Assembly (NCBI GenBank): GCA_017562135.1
Contig: QEYB01001430.1
Span: 496,001 to 560,000, forward strand
Length of the DNA stretch: 64,000 nt
Direction of reading: 5' to 3'
DNA from: Dipylidium caninum
Lineage: Eukaryota; Platyhelminthes; Cestoda; Cyclophyllidea; Dipylidiidae
Made by a program: the position numbers and the translations under genes. This document shows, piece after piece, positions 38,526 through 50,754 of this stretch; positions within the stretch are counted from its first letter, which is position 1; every line of letters starts with the position of its first letter. The notes beneath the pieces are model-generated. The model did not search any database. It had not been told where the DNA came from and worked only from the letters and a program-made list of their open reading frames with translations.

Positions 38526-41500
38526 ATGGAGCTCACGCCGGGGAACACAACCTCCACACATCTCCCACACGGTGCGACGGAGGCCGAAGTATTTGTGCCC
38601 CCGCCGCCGCCGCCGCCGCTGCCGCCAGCGCTGCCACTGCCTTCGATGACAGCTCTGGCGCCTCGTGACAGTGACACGTGGCTGCGATGGGTGGGACAGC
38701 ATCCCGCGGTTCTACGGCATCTGCTGAATGCAGCTACCCAGAGTTTCGCAAACAGTGGCAGTGGCAGTGGCAGCGGCTCTGTCGAGGATGCAATACGATC
38801 CTCCGTCGAAGCAAGTGAGTCTGCGCTCCTCCACCTTATAATTGTTGCCTTCTATGCGCTTCGCGGAAGGGGGCAAGGCTCGAAAAGCGACAACCCACCC
38901 GTCCCGCGGCCCACTCAGCGTATACCCTGGTGTTTATTGTATATTTCGCGAGAACCATTCCACGATTCCGCTCACACTGTGTCAGTCGAAGCGAAGGTAG
39001 CATCGGGAGGGGGGTGCTCTGAGCCACGAATCAAAGCCCCCCCCCCCCGCAAGAACCCGTCAGTCCCCCCAACGAAACGTAAAAAACGAGGACCTTTCCC
39101 CACTTTTTCCAACATTGGCTTTTCTCCTTAACAACCGGCTGTTGTGCCTATTGTCAGCCAGAGTGGGGGCGGCTGTTGCCCCACGTAGACCGAGCCACCT
39201 CGCGCGGTGTGGTCGTGCAGCACAGGCAACCACCGAGAAGCCGAGAACCCGAGAGGCTGCCCTCGGACTGATCGTTTGCTCGCCGCGTTTACGGCAATTG
39301 TAACTGGCATTGTCACCTGTCAAGATAATCTCATCGACAAGTTGAGACTTGAATCAACCTTCACAAAGTGTCGTTGCTGACAATGACATTTATCTCAATT
39401 TAATCCGGAGATGGCTTCCACACCCGGTGCACTTTTGGGGATTACGATGAGGAAGTTCGTAATACTTGTTGCTGGAGGCAGGGGGCGGCAGCAGCAGGGG
39501 CGGCGGCGGCGGCGGGCGCGGCTCGAGGGGGGGGATTGCGCCACCGAACTGCGGTAAGTGGAGCTAAGGGCCGTACAAATGCGGCCCAACCCCCTCCAAC
39601 CGCATAATCATGACGCAGAGCCTCTTGATGTATAAACTTTCACGAAATTATTCCTTCGACTCCCTTATCGCCTGCGCAGGAGACTGACAGAGAATAAAAT
39701 TGTCCTCCCCACCGGGCAGTTGTGTGAGAAAAAGAAGAAGAAGAAGGGCCTTCTTTAGTTGAGGAGGAGGCCGGCAGGCGTGAGGGCACAAAGCCCATTC
39801 CGTGGTGTCGACATGAACTACGAGTCCGCACGCCATTTCCCCTGCATATTTTGCGGCGAGGAGAGAGACACTCGTGGGAGGCCAGTGCAACTCAGTGGAG
39901 GACGAAATCCGCGTGGGAGCCCAAATCCCCAAGTAATCGCTTCAGATGGCTTACGTGGGCAGTCACGGGGCACAACAGACGAGTACCGACGTAACCTGCG
40001 TTGGCAGGTTGACGAGGATGACAAGGCTGCATTACACAGTAGAGCTTTCTGCGGCCTCGTGGAAAGGGTGTTCACCGCGGTCGTATTCCTCCACTCCCAC
40101 GGGTCCTCGAAGACATCGAGGGGCCGAAGAGGGCCGCGATGGGGCTTCCCGACGTCTACTGACATGTCCGTTTCCCGTGCCGAGTGAAAGTCTTTTGTCA
40201 ACCTCAGTTGTCTCCGACTCGGGCGGCTTCCAAGTCAGCTATGCCCAAGTTCACCAAAGGGTGCGACAAGAAAGTAGCTTAAGCACATTTCCTCGTCAAA
40301 CCTCCTTTTTCGGAGACTCGCTCGGGTGCTTCACCGCGTGTGTAAGTGGACGGTCCGCAGCCGACAAGTGTGATGGCATTTGAAAGCTCCTCTGAGATTC
40401 GGGGAAGGGTTGGGCGGATTCTTGAATGTCTTGCGGATTGTGACCACCGACGCCTCTCCCCCACGACTCCGAGGGTGCCGCGCGTAGACGTGTTCATCGA
40501 AATTACCGTCAGGGGAACCACAACAGGATAGGCAGGAGAAAGCTGGCCCTAGCATTGGCGTTTCGGGCGAGACAACTTCCCACCGGCGTCCTCGTCCCTC
40601 TCGCCAAACAAACATGACCGCCAACTCTTTGAACACTGAAAGACTCGGAGTGTGTCTTGCTGATTGAAAGGTAATCTAACCTCATTCGTTGGATTTATTT
40701 CCAGATGAGCCGCCGTCCATGGCAACGCCGCAAGAGATTCCGAAGGTTCCGCTCCGCTCCCCGCTCCTCATGATGTCGCCCCCGACGTCCCTTCTGGCGC
40801 CCGCGAACGCACCGTCGGCCACCGCCAAGAGGCCGGCGTCGAGCCCCCTCGTTCTCGAGGCCGCCTGCCCGTATTCCATGGATCAACTCTCGGTTAGTAT
40901 GACCTGCATCAGATCTCCACACAGCCCTTGTGGGGCTGCCTTGGGACCCATTTCGTTTCGCGCCCACCGACATGCGGAGGGCGGGGAGGGCGGTGCTCCG
41001 GGGCGAGAGTTTCTCCCCGCCTTCGACCCGCGCCAGCCCACCCGCCCAAAGCCCGGCGCACGGTGCTACAGTCGCACTGCACGGTGAAACAGGCCTCGGC
41101 CTGTCTTAGAACAATTCAACCAATGCACGCCGTACTGCTGTGCCTTAAATCTTCTCGACATCGGCAAGGAGGCACGTGGCCTGCAGACGTCAAAGAGGGG
41201 GGCTGATCGGCCACACACAGGACGTCAGCCTCGGCTGTGGGTGGGGCAGCGTGGCAGGAGTGGTGGAAGGTACTGCGCCGGTCGGTCTCCAGCGCGCATA
41301 TCGAGGCCAGCAGTGTCAACTCAGACCCCCCGGCATCCACGAGGAGACCGGGATCCCGCGGCATCTGTCACGCAGATGGTCAGTCCAAGTGATATTTGCC
41401 GATGCACTGGCGGTGGTGTGGGTTTTTAACTCCTCCTTCCGCGGTGGGGTGCAGTCCCTTGAGCTGTCAGTAAGACTGGCGAAGCGACAGACAGACAGAG

Positions 41501-43941
41501 AGAGAGAGAAAGAGAGAGAGGCGGCGCTGCCTCCTGCTGTCGGGACCGCCCACCACGAAGCCGGAAGATGGCATGTCTGCATGAGCAGAAAACGCCTTAT
41601 TTCTGAGGCTGACTCGACTTAACAAGAAGTCGCACTGTCTCGCCTACGTATGCGTCTCTCTCGCTCTTTCTCCATCAATGCATTTTTGACCTCGCCTTGT
41701 AGATTCTCAAATTCGCTACCCTGACGCCTTCAAGGACGCCGAGGCTCGTCCTTTCGACATTAAGGACGTCGAAACAACTCGGTAATTCCCCTCCGCGATA
41801 ACCTTGACTTTTTTTGTTCCCCCTGTTCGACTTAAAGTCCGGAATTTTTGATCAAAATTCCCCTCAGGGCCCGTCAAATATTAATTTACACAGCCAGGAG
41901 AGTGTCATGTAAGCGCCAATCCGAGTAGAAGAATGACTGTCACGGCACAAAGTCTCAAGGTGAATGAAATTCACCTCCTCCTCCTCCTCCTCCTCCTCCT
42001 CCTCCTCCTCCCCTCCTCCTCCTGCCTCGCCTCCTCCTTCCCTCCGCCCGTTCACCTGGGCCCAAGTTCCTCCTCCTCCACTGTCCATATGCTTTAAGAG
42101 CACTCCCGTAGCTCTCGAGTCGGTAGTCGGCTCCGCCGATGGAACCGGGGACCGAGGCGTCGCCCCTCCGCCGCCGCTTTCGAAGACCACAGCAGGCGCG
42201 GTGAGTGGCCGAATCACGGATAGCACACCGATAGGGCTCAATTTGCTGTCGCGGGCGGGGTTTCATCGTCCCGCAGAGGCCTCTCAACCTGACCCGCCCT
42301 CCATCAGCTCCCATAGCGCGCTGGTGGCGTCGCTGGTGGGCAGACGCCACGACGTGGACCCTTCCGCCCCGTGCCCAAACGGGGCCGCCCAGCAGGGGCT
42401 CAGGGACTGCTGCCGATTATAGCGGCTGTCGCGTCGCGTAAAGAGCGTCTCGAGCCGGACAAACCACCGTTGACGTCTCGTCTCAATGTGTGCTTCTCCC
42501 GCTAACTTCGGCGGAGGTGTCGTCCCTCGGGCCAAATTGCGGGAACTCGTTATGCCTCGCGTTGTGGAAGTGAATTAGAATCCTGCAAACCGGAAGGAAG
42601 GTGGCAGTGTAATGCCACGTGAGGGAGGCGCATGGGCCGTTGAGGTGGCCACAAACAGCAGGCAACGCGAGGCACGTGAGTCCACTTAACTCTATCCCCA
42701 GTCGCCGGTGGGACACGTATCCCAATGTAGTCCACATAACGTCGACCGTAAATCTTTTTTGATTTCTTGGTAGTCTGCATGGGCGTACTGCGGCAGGCTT
42801 GGACTGCAGCCGTTACTGGCTCCGCAGGCGACTAGTCCACTACCGACGAAATCCTCTGTTCTTGTAAAAGGCATACGGACCTCATTCTCTTGTACCAACG
42901 GAGAGCGGGGACAAACGTTGCGGCAGCAGTTGAGTCTTGCTTCGACGCTGACCGATGGCGTTTATGCTCGTATGGAGGGCGACAATGTTTGCTTCGCAGA
43001 CTTCAGAGAATGTCGTTTAATCCGCCTCGGGCTAAAGTGGAGTTGTATGAGCTTGGGTTTTCGCGGCGGGACCATCTTCTCCGGCAGAATTTGGTGGCAC
43101 TCGTCATTGGGCGCGGGGCGAAGCGGCCCTGAGGGGTCAGTGGGACCACCGGGGGCGGCGAGTGAGAGCCCGTTCTGTGTTGCAGGGAGGATGGCTTGCC
43201 GGTGAAGAAGAAGACGGCCACACGTGAGACGACGTGTTTACTCAAAAACTGGCTCTATGAACACCGCAAAAATCCGTATCCCACCAAGGAGGAGAAGATT
43301 ATGTTGGCCACTGTGACGCGCATGAACCTCACCCAAGTGTCCACTTGGTTTGCCAACGCACGACGACGTCTGAAGAAGGAGAATCGGCTAACCTGGAGCA
43401 ACAAAAATAGGTCCATTCCACTACAGCCGTCGCTGGCGCCTCAACCGCCACCAGTTTATTAGCACCTCCCTCCACCGACCGCCGCGCCGCCGTCCGCCGC
43501 CCGCAGCGCCGCCAGCGCAGCGCCGCACCACCGACGCCAATCCGCCGGCACTTGCGAGCCTGCGAGGCTCCAGCGCTCCCGCCAATGTGTTGGAACGACG
43601 ATTCGAGCCTGGCGATATCTCTGGCCGCCCAGGTCCACTCTCTCCTCTGGGCTCAATTCATAAGAGACATCCGATGTCGCATGGCGGCGGACGGGTTGGA
43701 GCAAGAAACCACCATGAAAATCACTCCCAATTCAACACCACCGCCAACAGCACCACCACCGCCATCACTATTGCCACCTCCTCTTCGTTTTCCGCCTCTT
43801 CTTTCCCACCTGCCCCCTTCTCCCTCGCCACTGCCACCTCCAACAAAGATTTGGTCCCTCGCTGCCCTGGTTGAGGAGCCATCGCCCAGAGGAGAAAGCC
43901 TGGACGAGGAAGATGACGTTGATTATCATGATATTAACTGA
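38526..43941 (+). CDS. Iroquois-class (Irx) TALE homeobox transcription factor
   Basis: Exons 38526-38814, 40705-40896, 41703-41781 and 43186-43410 join in phase, plus a 3' exon of uncertain start (about 43521) to the TGA at 43939-43941; this gives about 401 residues. The homeodomain (exon 4) is TALE type: [19 protein letters not shown], then [18 protein letters not shown], then [19 protein letters not shown], with the three-residue loop extension (PYP), WFANARRR in helix 3 and the Iroquois-typical TRETT...[10 protein letters not shown]. Near the C terminus [13 protein letters not shown] resembles the Iro box (consensus KPKIWSLAE/D), followed by an acidic end. The N terminus has poly-Pro, an SG repeat and Pro/Ala/Ser-rich sequence. 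Iroquois proteins are DNA-binding patterning factors. The ATG is the first after an in-frame TGA (38502). The joint after the homeodomain is unclear: one frame ends 43462, one ends 43874, one carries the Iro box. Confidence 0.88.
38598..38620. repeat. (CCG)n coding tract in Irx exon 1
   Basis: CCG repeat read as polyproline near residue 25-33 of the Iroquois protein. An (AGTGGC)n run at 38753-38772 in the same exon encodes SG dipeptides. Confidence 0.85.
39037..39048. repeat. Poly-C run in Irx intron 1
   Basis: Twelve C residues in the first intron (38815-40704). The intron also has a CAG/GGC triplet tract at about 39488-39516 and many chance frames on both strands, none supported as exons. 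Confidence 0.85.
41488..41521. repeat. (CAGA)/(GA)n tract in Irx intron 2
   Basis: Purine-rich GA repeat with CAGA units, inside the intron between exons 2 and 3. Confidence 0.85.
41974..42023. repeat. (CTC)n microsatellite in Irx intron 3
   Basis: A long CTC/CCT triplet tract in the intron upstream of the homeobox exon. It creates poly-Ser (plus) and poly-Glu/poly-Gly (minus) open frames of 125-152 codons that I do not count as genes. Confidence 0.9.
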
Positions 43942-45724
43942 GGAAACCCTCCTGTCCGCATCTGCTGTTCTCACTCGCGTCCAAGTTGTGGGCCGACCTT
44001 CTTTCAGCTCACAGTTCGACGGGAGGATTGAGGCACACCTTCCCCACGTAGGCCCCATAGTCCTTTCCCCGTTGCTAGCGGAAAGGACGTTGGACGTCGC
44101 CATGGCTCTGCGTCAACCTCTTTGCGCCACCGTCTGTGAGTCGCCCCAGATGCCAGTCACTTTGGGCGCGGGTGTGGGCAAGCGAATAGCGCGGACTTCC
44201 ACCACCTCCTCGGGGCGATTTGAGCGACTGTGAAGGCACCACCGGCTCCTCCCCTCACTGTCTTCTTTGGTGTTTAGGCGAACTAACGTTCACAGCAGAC
44301 GTGGCGGGATGCCGACGATGCGGTCTCCTCGCCGGGCAGCCCCGAGTGTGTGGCAGGAGCCATGGGACGCGTAGATAACCGCGACTCGCGGTTCGCTTCT
44401 CCTGCTGTCATCCCTCCACGTCAGCACAAACATCTCGTCAAGCTTCGACCTGCTGGAGGGTGCGAAACTTTTCACACCTCACGACGGAACAATCAGACGA
44501 CTGGGCGGCGGTCGGTGCGGCTGCAGCACGGCTGTCATTCATGTCACTGTGCAATTGTGCGCAAGTGGTGTGAATTGTCGCACCGACTGACGCTATCATT
44601 CGCGTTCCCGGGGCCCCGGGCAGAGCAACTGGGGCGCAAGCGCCAACTGGCGACGTCTCATCCATTCTCATGGGGGTGCGTCGCCTTCTTTCACCGCGAC
44701 GTGGTGGCAGGCATGCTTGGGTTCTACACAGCGTTCGCCTCCGCATTGCCGTGTCGCCTCCAGTAGAGCCCAAAACCCTCCCCGTTCCGGCCAAAAGTGC
44801 AGACTAAGTTTAAGAGGCTGGAATTAGTTGTGATTGTCTCCCGCACCACCTCCTTCGACACCCAAGTCGGCGGCATACAAGAGCGCCGCTTGGAGTCGCT
44901 TCCCCGCTTTGCTAAGGACGGTGAAGGGCATCGGGACCACAGCCGAGGGCTGATGACGCCATCTGTGCCAGTGGATGTCCGGGGACCGGGACAGCACATG
45001 CTTCTTTCCATCAGTTCGTAGCCATCGGCGGTGTGTGGCGGACGCCCGCCCACGAAAGACCTTCTTCTTCTTCTTCTTCAGGAAGTCGTTCACACTAGAT
45101 TTCCCGTCGACTGCCACACTCTGCGTGCCTGCCCGCGTGAGCTCCCGCCCAGGCCACCTTCCCATCGCCGACTCATTCGATGGTCTGCACTGCGAGTCCC
45201 CCTGAGCATTCGCCTTACTCGTGCCACTCCCGGTCCCACATCCCAAATCCGGCGTTTTGTCGGCCATTTTGAGACACAAAAGTTACACGTGAAGAAGATT
45301 TGGTGTTTGTGATCTCAGCAAGGACCAAACGCGACTAGATGTGGGTGTCTGTGGTGTTAAGCACTATCGCACGTCGAAATGGAGGACGAGTTGACTCGCG
45401 ACGTGAATGAATCCTGAAAACCATCTTCCACCCATCCGTTCGTGACCTCCTCGCCTCCGGTCGGAGTGCCCTTCTTCAACGAGACGTCAGCATCGGGAAG
45501 ACCGCCCTTCACAGTCCCCGCGACGCCCAACAACCACGAGGCGTGGCGACGGTGCGACGCGGAGGGAGACCGCCAGCCGTAACGGTGGGGTATTCGTGGG
45601 CGGAGGGGAAGGCAGGAGGTACCCGGCAGCCCACGGTGCGCCGAGGAGTGGGCTGCAGAGCCAATGAGAGGAGACTTTGCTCTGCCACCTCATGTTATTG
45701 ACAAGGCATTCTGACGCGGTTGAC

Positions 45725-45743
45725 AGCCTAATTAAATTAGGCT
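45725..45743. repeat. Perfect odd palindrome with TAATT cores
   Basis: Arms AGCCTAATT and AATTAGGCT flank one A. TAATT/AATTA are typical homeodomain core sites, arranged here as an inverted pair in GC-rich DNA about 1.8 kb after the Iroquois gene. A role as a regulatory site is only a suggestion. Confidence 0.8.
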
Positions 45744-46304
45744 ACAGGAGCGACACATGGGTGACTACAGGGGATGTCAAAAAGACGCTTATGAGCTCCC
45801 CTTTCCTATCATCTCCCTCTGACAGCGGTTTTGAATCGCCTGAAGTCGGGCCGAGGGGCGGCAGAATGGAGAGTCTTCTTATCCGCCGCGTTTCCGCCCC
45901 CCCCCCCAAAACCCGACTCCAGTTCCTCGGTGGTCAGGCCGATAGCGTCTACCAGCAGAATGGTTTACAGGAAGGAGTCTAAAAGTGCCATCCGAATACT
46001 TCCCGCTCCTACGCCACTTCGGTGCCACTTAAAGTCGCTTCCTCCTGTGGCATTTCCACAACCGACCCTGAATACGCAGGAGATTCCACAACATTTTTAA
46101 CGCGCCCTGGTCCCATTCATTCGTCTAGAACACAGAGTCCTCGCCTTCGCCTCTGTTACGGGACGCAATTGACTCTGCAAGCGTTTCGCCGACTGGTCCT
46201 CGCCTTCTCCTCCTCCGATACACGCGGGCGTCGCAGTTGATGGAAATGCCGCTTTTGCTGGTTAATTGACTAACTTTGGTCCCCGAGTCATCAATCAGCA
46301 CTGG

Positions 46305-46328
46305 TTGTGTGTGTGTGTGTGTGTGTGC
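46305..46328. repeat. (TG)n microsatellite
   Basis: Twelve TG units in non-coding DNA. Confidence 0.95.
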
Positions 46329-47170
46329 CACTGATTGTGAACGTGTGCTCGGTGGGCCAGAAAATGGCCCTCCCGCGATTCGACTTCAACGTGGGGCCGG
46401 AGACGAGGCGGTGGGGGACGGGGGTGGTGGCGCTTGCGGGACTGCAGAGGTGTGATTCGCGTCTACCTTTCGGTTAGCCGATCTACACCACCTTTGGGAA
46501 GGGCGCGATGCACAGAGGGCTGACTGGTCTGTCGTGGTTGAGCAGAGAAGAGCCATTTTTCCCAGGCTTCATAAATGCAGTTCAAAAAAAATAACCTCAC
46601 CAAACTCCTTGCACACATCAGCAATTTTTATTAGTACGACAAGCAATTGAGCGCCAGCACCACCGACAACAACAACAACAACGAAGGAAACGCGTCTTAT
46701 TGGTTGTGGAAGTGGGACTCGTTTGTGGGAATTTCACCGTCAGGCGTTAGCAATCCACTCATACGACAAATTGCCGTAGAGGCGATCGTCGCTGAAGGGT
46801 CCACTGAATTAGGTGCTGCAATCGCCTAAAATGAAAGTGCCCATGAAAGAAGAGATCATCGACCATAATCATGGGATTTGGGTATCGGCAAATGTGGAGC
46901 GTTTCACTATTTGCCTTCAGCGTGACTGGACTAGTGACATCGGTCGGGTTCGCCCCCGACAGCCCCGAGATGTCTATGGTTCTTAAATGGCCTTCAGAAG
47001 TGGCATAAATAAGTACATGAGTACAGCCGGAGTAAAAGTCTGTCGGGGTCTCAGGCAAGCCGTGTCGGTGGCTAAGGCCCGAAGCTCGCCTAACTTTGCT
47101 TTCGTGCTGGTTGAGCAGCAAATTCGGTGATTGGGGAGCTGAATTCTGCCGAGTTGCCACGAGTGTTGTC

Positions 47171-47263
47171 CTTCTTCTTCTTCTTCTTCTTCTTCTGTCT
47201 TCCTTGACTTCTTCTTCTTCTGTGCGTCTCTGCTTCTGCGCTATTCTTCTTCTTCTTCTTCTT
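47171..47263. repeat. Interrupted (TTC)n tract
   Basis: Three TTC runs in 93 bp. On the minus strand they make poly-Lys, and on the plus strand poly-Leu or poly-Phe/Ser frames, which explains the long open frames here (e.g. 47090-47467 minus). Confidence 0.9.
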
Positions 47264-50200
47264 ATGTTCCCCTGCACATAAGCCAAAATTATGTAGACAT
47301 GCCAAGAATACCCATAAAGGGGCTGTACAAAGGGCCGAAGAAGACAGCATTTGTGTTGCCGCTCCTATAGCTCGACACATGGATTGGAGCAGCAGAAGCT
47401 GTCGCCAGAGATTGTCAATGTCCGAAGTCAGATACTCCATGTGTTGGACCACCCTCCCGTCCATCATACTCGAAAGGACTCACTCGGAGCCCGGATTTGA
47501 ACGAGACGGGCCATCCGAAAATGCTGGTAACTGATGCAGTACATTACAGAGAGCAAAGCTCCAAAGGACTCCACAGATATCGCACACGAACGTTAAGTCG
47601 CCGCAATTCTAGTTCAACAATCACACGTTTTCGACATTCTGCACCACCTCATGAGTGTGTGTACTGGGAGCCCCACTTATCGCAACGTCTTCGCGCACGC
47701 AGCAGCAGTAACCAGCTGTAAAAAGGCTTAGGCTAGTAGGCAACTCGACAGGAGATGACCCGTGGCTGTCTCCAGGCGCAGTCGGTCCTTATCGGGCTTG
47801 AAAGTCCGCAAGATTAACTAGGCAGAGTCTCAAATGTACACGTCGGAGGCCCGGTCTCGTCAAGGTTTGCAATCTCTGGCTGGTAGTGTAAATAGCTCGC
47901 GCGCTGTGGGAAAGTCAGCCCTCAGCACCCCAAAAGTGTAATGAAGGGGTATGTGTATCGACGCGGAAAAAAGCGTATATATGTCTAGTCCAGTCCTAGG
48001 CGGGCCGAAAGTGAAATCCGAACTTGTGGAGGGATTTGCCGATGGAGAGCAACTCCGCGCAGTCACCATCGCATGCCTGCGACGTCGGGGAACGGAAGGG
48101 AGACGGAGCACCTGCGACGCGGCAGTTGACGAAGAGTCCTCCTTCTCACCGGAGTTTTGCACATCCGAGAAAGAGAGTTACGATTACCGTGCGAAGACCA
48201 TTGCTCACGCTGCGCAGAAAGAGGCCCTGGAGCGGTCAAACAGGCAACGGGAGCGCCTGGGCGAGAACGCAGAGCTCGGAAACTGAAACTGAATTATTCC
48301 CAGATGCTGCTATAGCACGGTGCGGGGCCTGCCGCTCCGCCGCACATATTCCTCGGGCCAGACAGCATCGTTGGCGGCGCTCCTAAGGAACGACTAGAAC
48401 GGCTCCCACTTATATTAGGCAGCTGAATTCTCCTCGTTCGAGAAGACGACATGCACTTGAATCGCATATTTGCGGTGAGGGCGCGTGAGGCGTTCCGAGA
48501 AACAGAGAGAGCTTTCGATAGGAGGAACCCGTGGGGAAGTAGATGAAGAAGGGCAACGAGAATCTTCCTTCGTGTCCACAGAAAGGTCACCTGGTGCCCA
48601 TCAAGAACCCGTCTGAAGGAGATTCTCGAGGTTGATGAGGTGTGTGCCTGACGTCTGTAAAACCCTGCCACCAAGCACTAGAATTAGGAGTCCCTTTCGC
48701 TGTAGGCCGTCCAGCGCTTTAGTCCAGGACACTTGATATTCATATAGGGCAAATGGCTCGACAGTGCAGTGGTCGGGATTCTCACTGCTCTCCCCCGCTT
48801 TGATCATAGACGTGCAGCCTCCCTTCTACTCTTGCTCTTCTCCAACTGCCAACGACTCGAGGGTATGGAACACCTCACCGCACAACACCCCCCCTCGGGG
48901 CCGAAGAGATAGTCATAAGGGGCCGGACTCCTTCGCCCGATCCGAAGTGCAGAAAGTCATTTTGCCCACCACTACTTTCGATTGGGCGGATTGTAATTGG
49001 GATACGGAGCAAACTGGGCTGTCCTTTGGGGAGCTCTGAGCACGGTCGCCTTGTAGGCTAAACTATCTCGAAGTTACACTTGCGGAGGGTGTTTTCCCCT
49101 CTCCTCCGCGGTAGGTTGTCTCCATCTGCTATAGTGTCCTCCAAGGCGAAGTACCCACCCAGTCCCACGGACACCTGGACGGGCTCCAGCGTGAGCCCGT
49201 CTAGTCGCCGAGGGAGGTGCTCGGACCGCTTAAGTCCGTTTGCACACCGCCGGAAGAGAGACCCGTTGGACTATATGTCGACGCCGTGTCGAGCGCGCCT
49301 TGTGTCCACAGGCTAACAAGGGGTGTGCTCGGGTCGCGAAAGGAACTCCTATCCACGAAGGAGCGCGAGCCAAAAAGCTGAGGAAATCAAATTTTATTAC
49401 TCACTTTAACAGAAGGTGCTTTAAAACGTTTCCGGAACAACTCATGGTCTGGCTAACCCGCACACAGCGTCTTAACGGAATGGCAGAATGAGAGAGCTCC
49501 GCCCCTTTGACCCAGAAAGGCATGCATCCTGCTTGCGGCGCCCGCGCTTTCCCGGCGTGGCTCTTCTTGAGTGCGAGAGATGCTCCTTCTCCGTCAGCAA
49601 CGAGGACACTGACTGGCTTTAAATGCGGCAATTTGGACGTTAAAAACAGAAACGGGTTCGTCCGCTGCGAGCTCGCAACGCACCATTCCTAATGCTAGCT
49701 CTGCTGCGCGCAGCCAAATCAAGTTTACTGTGGTTGATGTGCCGTCGTTGGGAGTGGAAAATAGTCACTCCAAGTTTAGCGCCTGGCTCGAGTGTCGGTG
49801 GCAGCCTTGTGGCTCAAGGGAAATTCACCGAACGAGCCCGCCGCCCTGCTACAACTGGCGGTGAATAATACCGATAACCCGTGACGGCGAATGGTGCAGT
49901 CGTAGAGTAACCATTTGGACCGACGAGCAGGGTGCGTCTGGCGAGGTGGGCAGACGCGCACAGAGCGAAATCGGCGGGGCCTCAAGCCGCGTGTCACGGA
50001 GGCATTGCGCTGCGAGCAGTGCCGATGAGGTAGCATCGACGGACCGCGGCGTGGAAGCCCGCCCCCCGCGCCGCCAGCGCCACCCGCCGCCCCCACCACC
50101 CACGTGGTCCATGACCCCCCGAAGTGGCGGGACATGCGAGGCACACCGAGAGGCGGCTGGTCGGCCACACTCTGTGGCCAGGATGCGTGAAGCCACATCG

Positions 50201-50728
50201 CTCGCGTCTTTGTGTGCTGAGTGAATTCAATTATTTTCGACCAGATATCCCCTGCGCTGCCCAAAATGCCCAGGCACAAACGCGTGTAGATACAGTGTGA
50301 CGTGTGAGCAAAATTATAAATGTATCGAGACGACGAGTGCGTGTCTTCATCTCGCGCTTGCAAACCCACGTCCCCCATCCCCCCGCCCGCCCCGAGCCCC
50401 GCGCAAACACTGCCTCAGGTAAGGGAGACCCCGCGCCCTCTTCACCCGCCTCCGAGAGACATCCCCTGTGGGTGTGGTGTGTGTGTGTGAACGCTGTGCG
50501 AACTCACGCATGTTCATTGCCTAAGAAGTAGTGAGTAGTTGAGTGAAGATGAGTGTGGAGGCAGAGCAGAGAGGCAGAGGAGCCGAGGGAAAGGAAAAGT
50601 TGAGGGGTTAGTGGGACGCGCGGGACCCGGGAAGGGGAGGCGAGGCGGGGGGCGGGGGCGGGGGCGGAGAATCGAGAAAGGACGGGTGAGAGATATGAGG
50701 GAGGATTCGGTGACAGAATGGCAGGATG

Positions 50729-50754
50729 GTGTGTGAGTGTGAGTGTGAGTGTGT
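50729..50754. repeat. (GTGTGA)n tract
   Basis: Tandem GTGTGA/GTGAGT units in non-coding DNA. It imitates splice-donor sequence. Confidence 0.85.

Noticed and set aside
41864..42422. Overlapping poly-Ser (plus) and poly-Glu/poly-Gly (minus) frames in an Irx intron
   Set aside because: They are generated by the CTC microsatellite. The flanking Irx exons (41781 and 43186) already join in phase without them.
45677..45982. 101-codon frame with protein-like Ser/Pro composition
   Set aside because: It crosses a poly-C run prone to error, has no splice partner and no family similarity. Left as intergenic.
47090..47467. Lys-rich minus-strand ORF and Leu-rich plus-strand ORF
   Set aside because: Both come from the TTC repeats. 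There are no conserved motifs outside the repeat.
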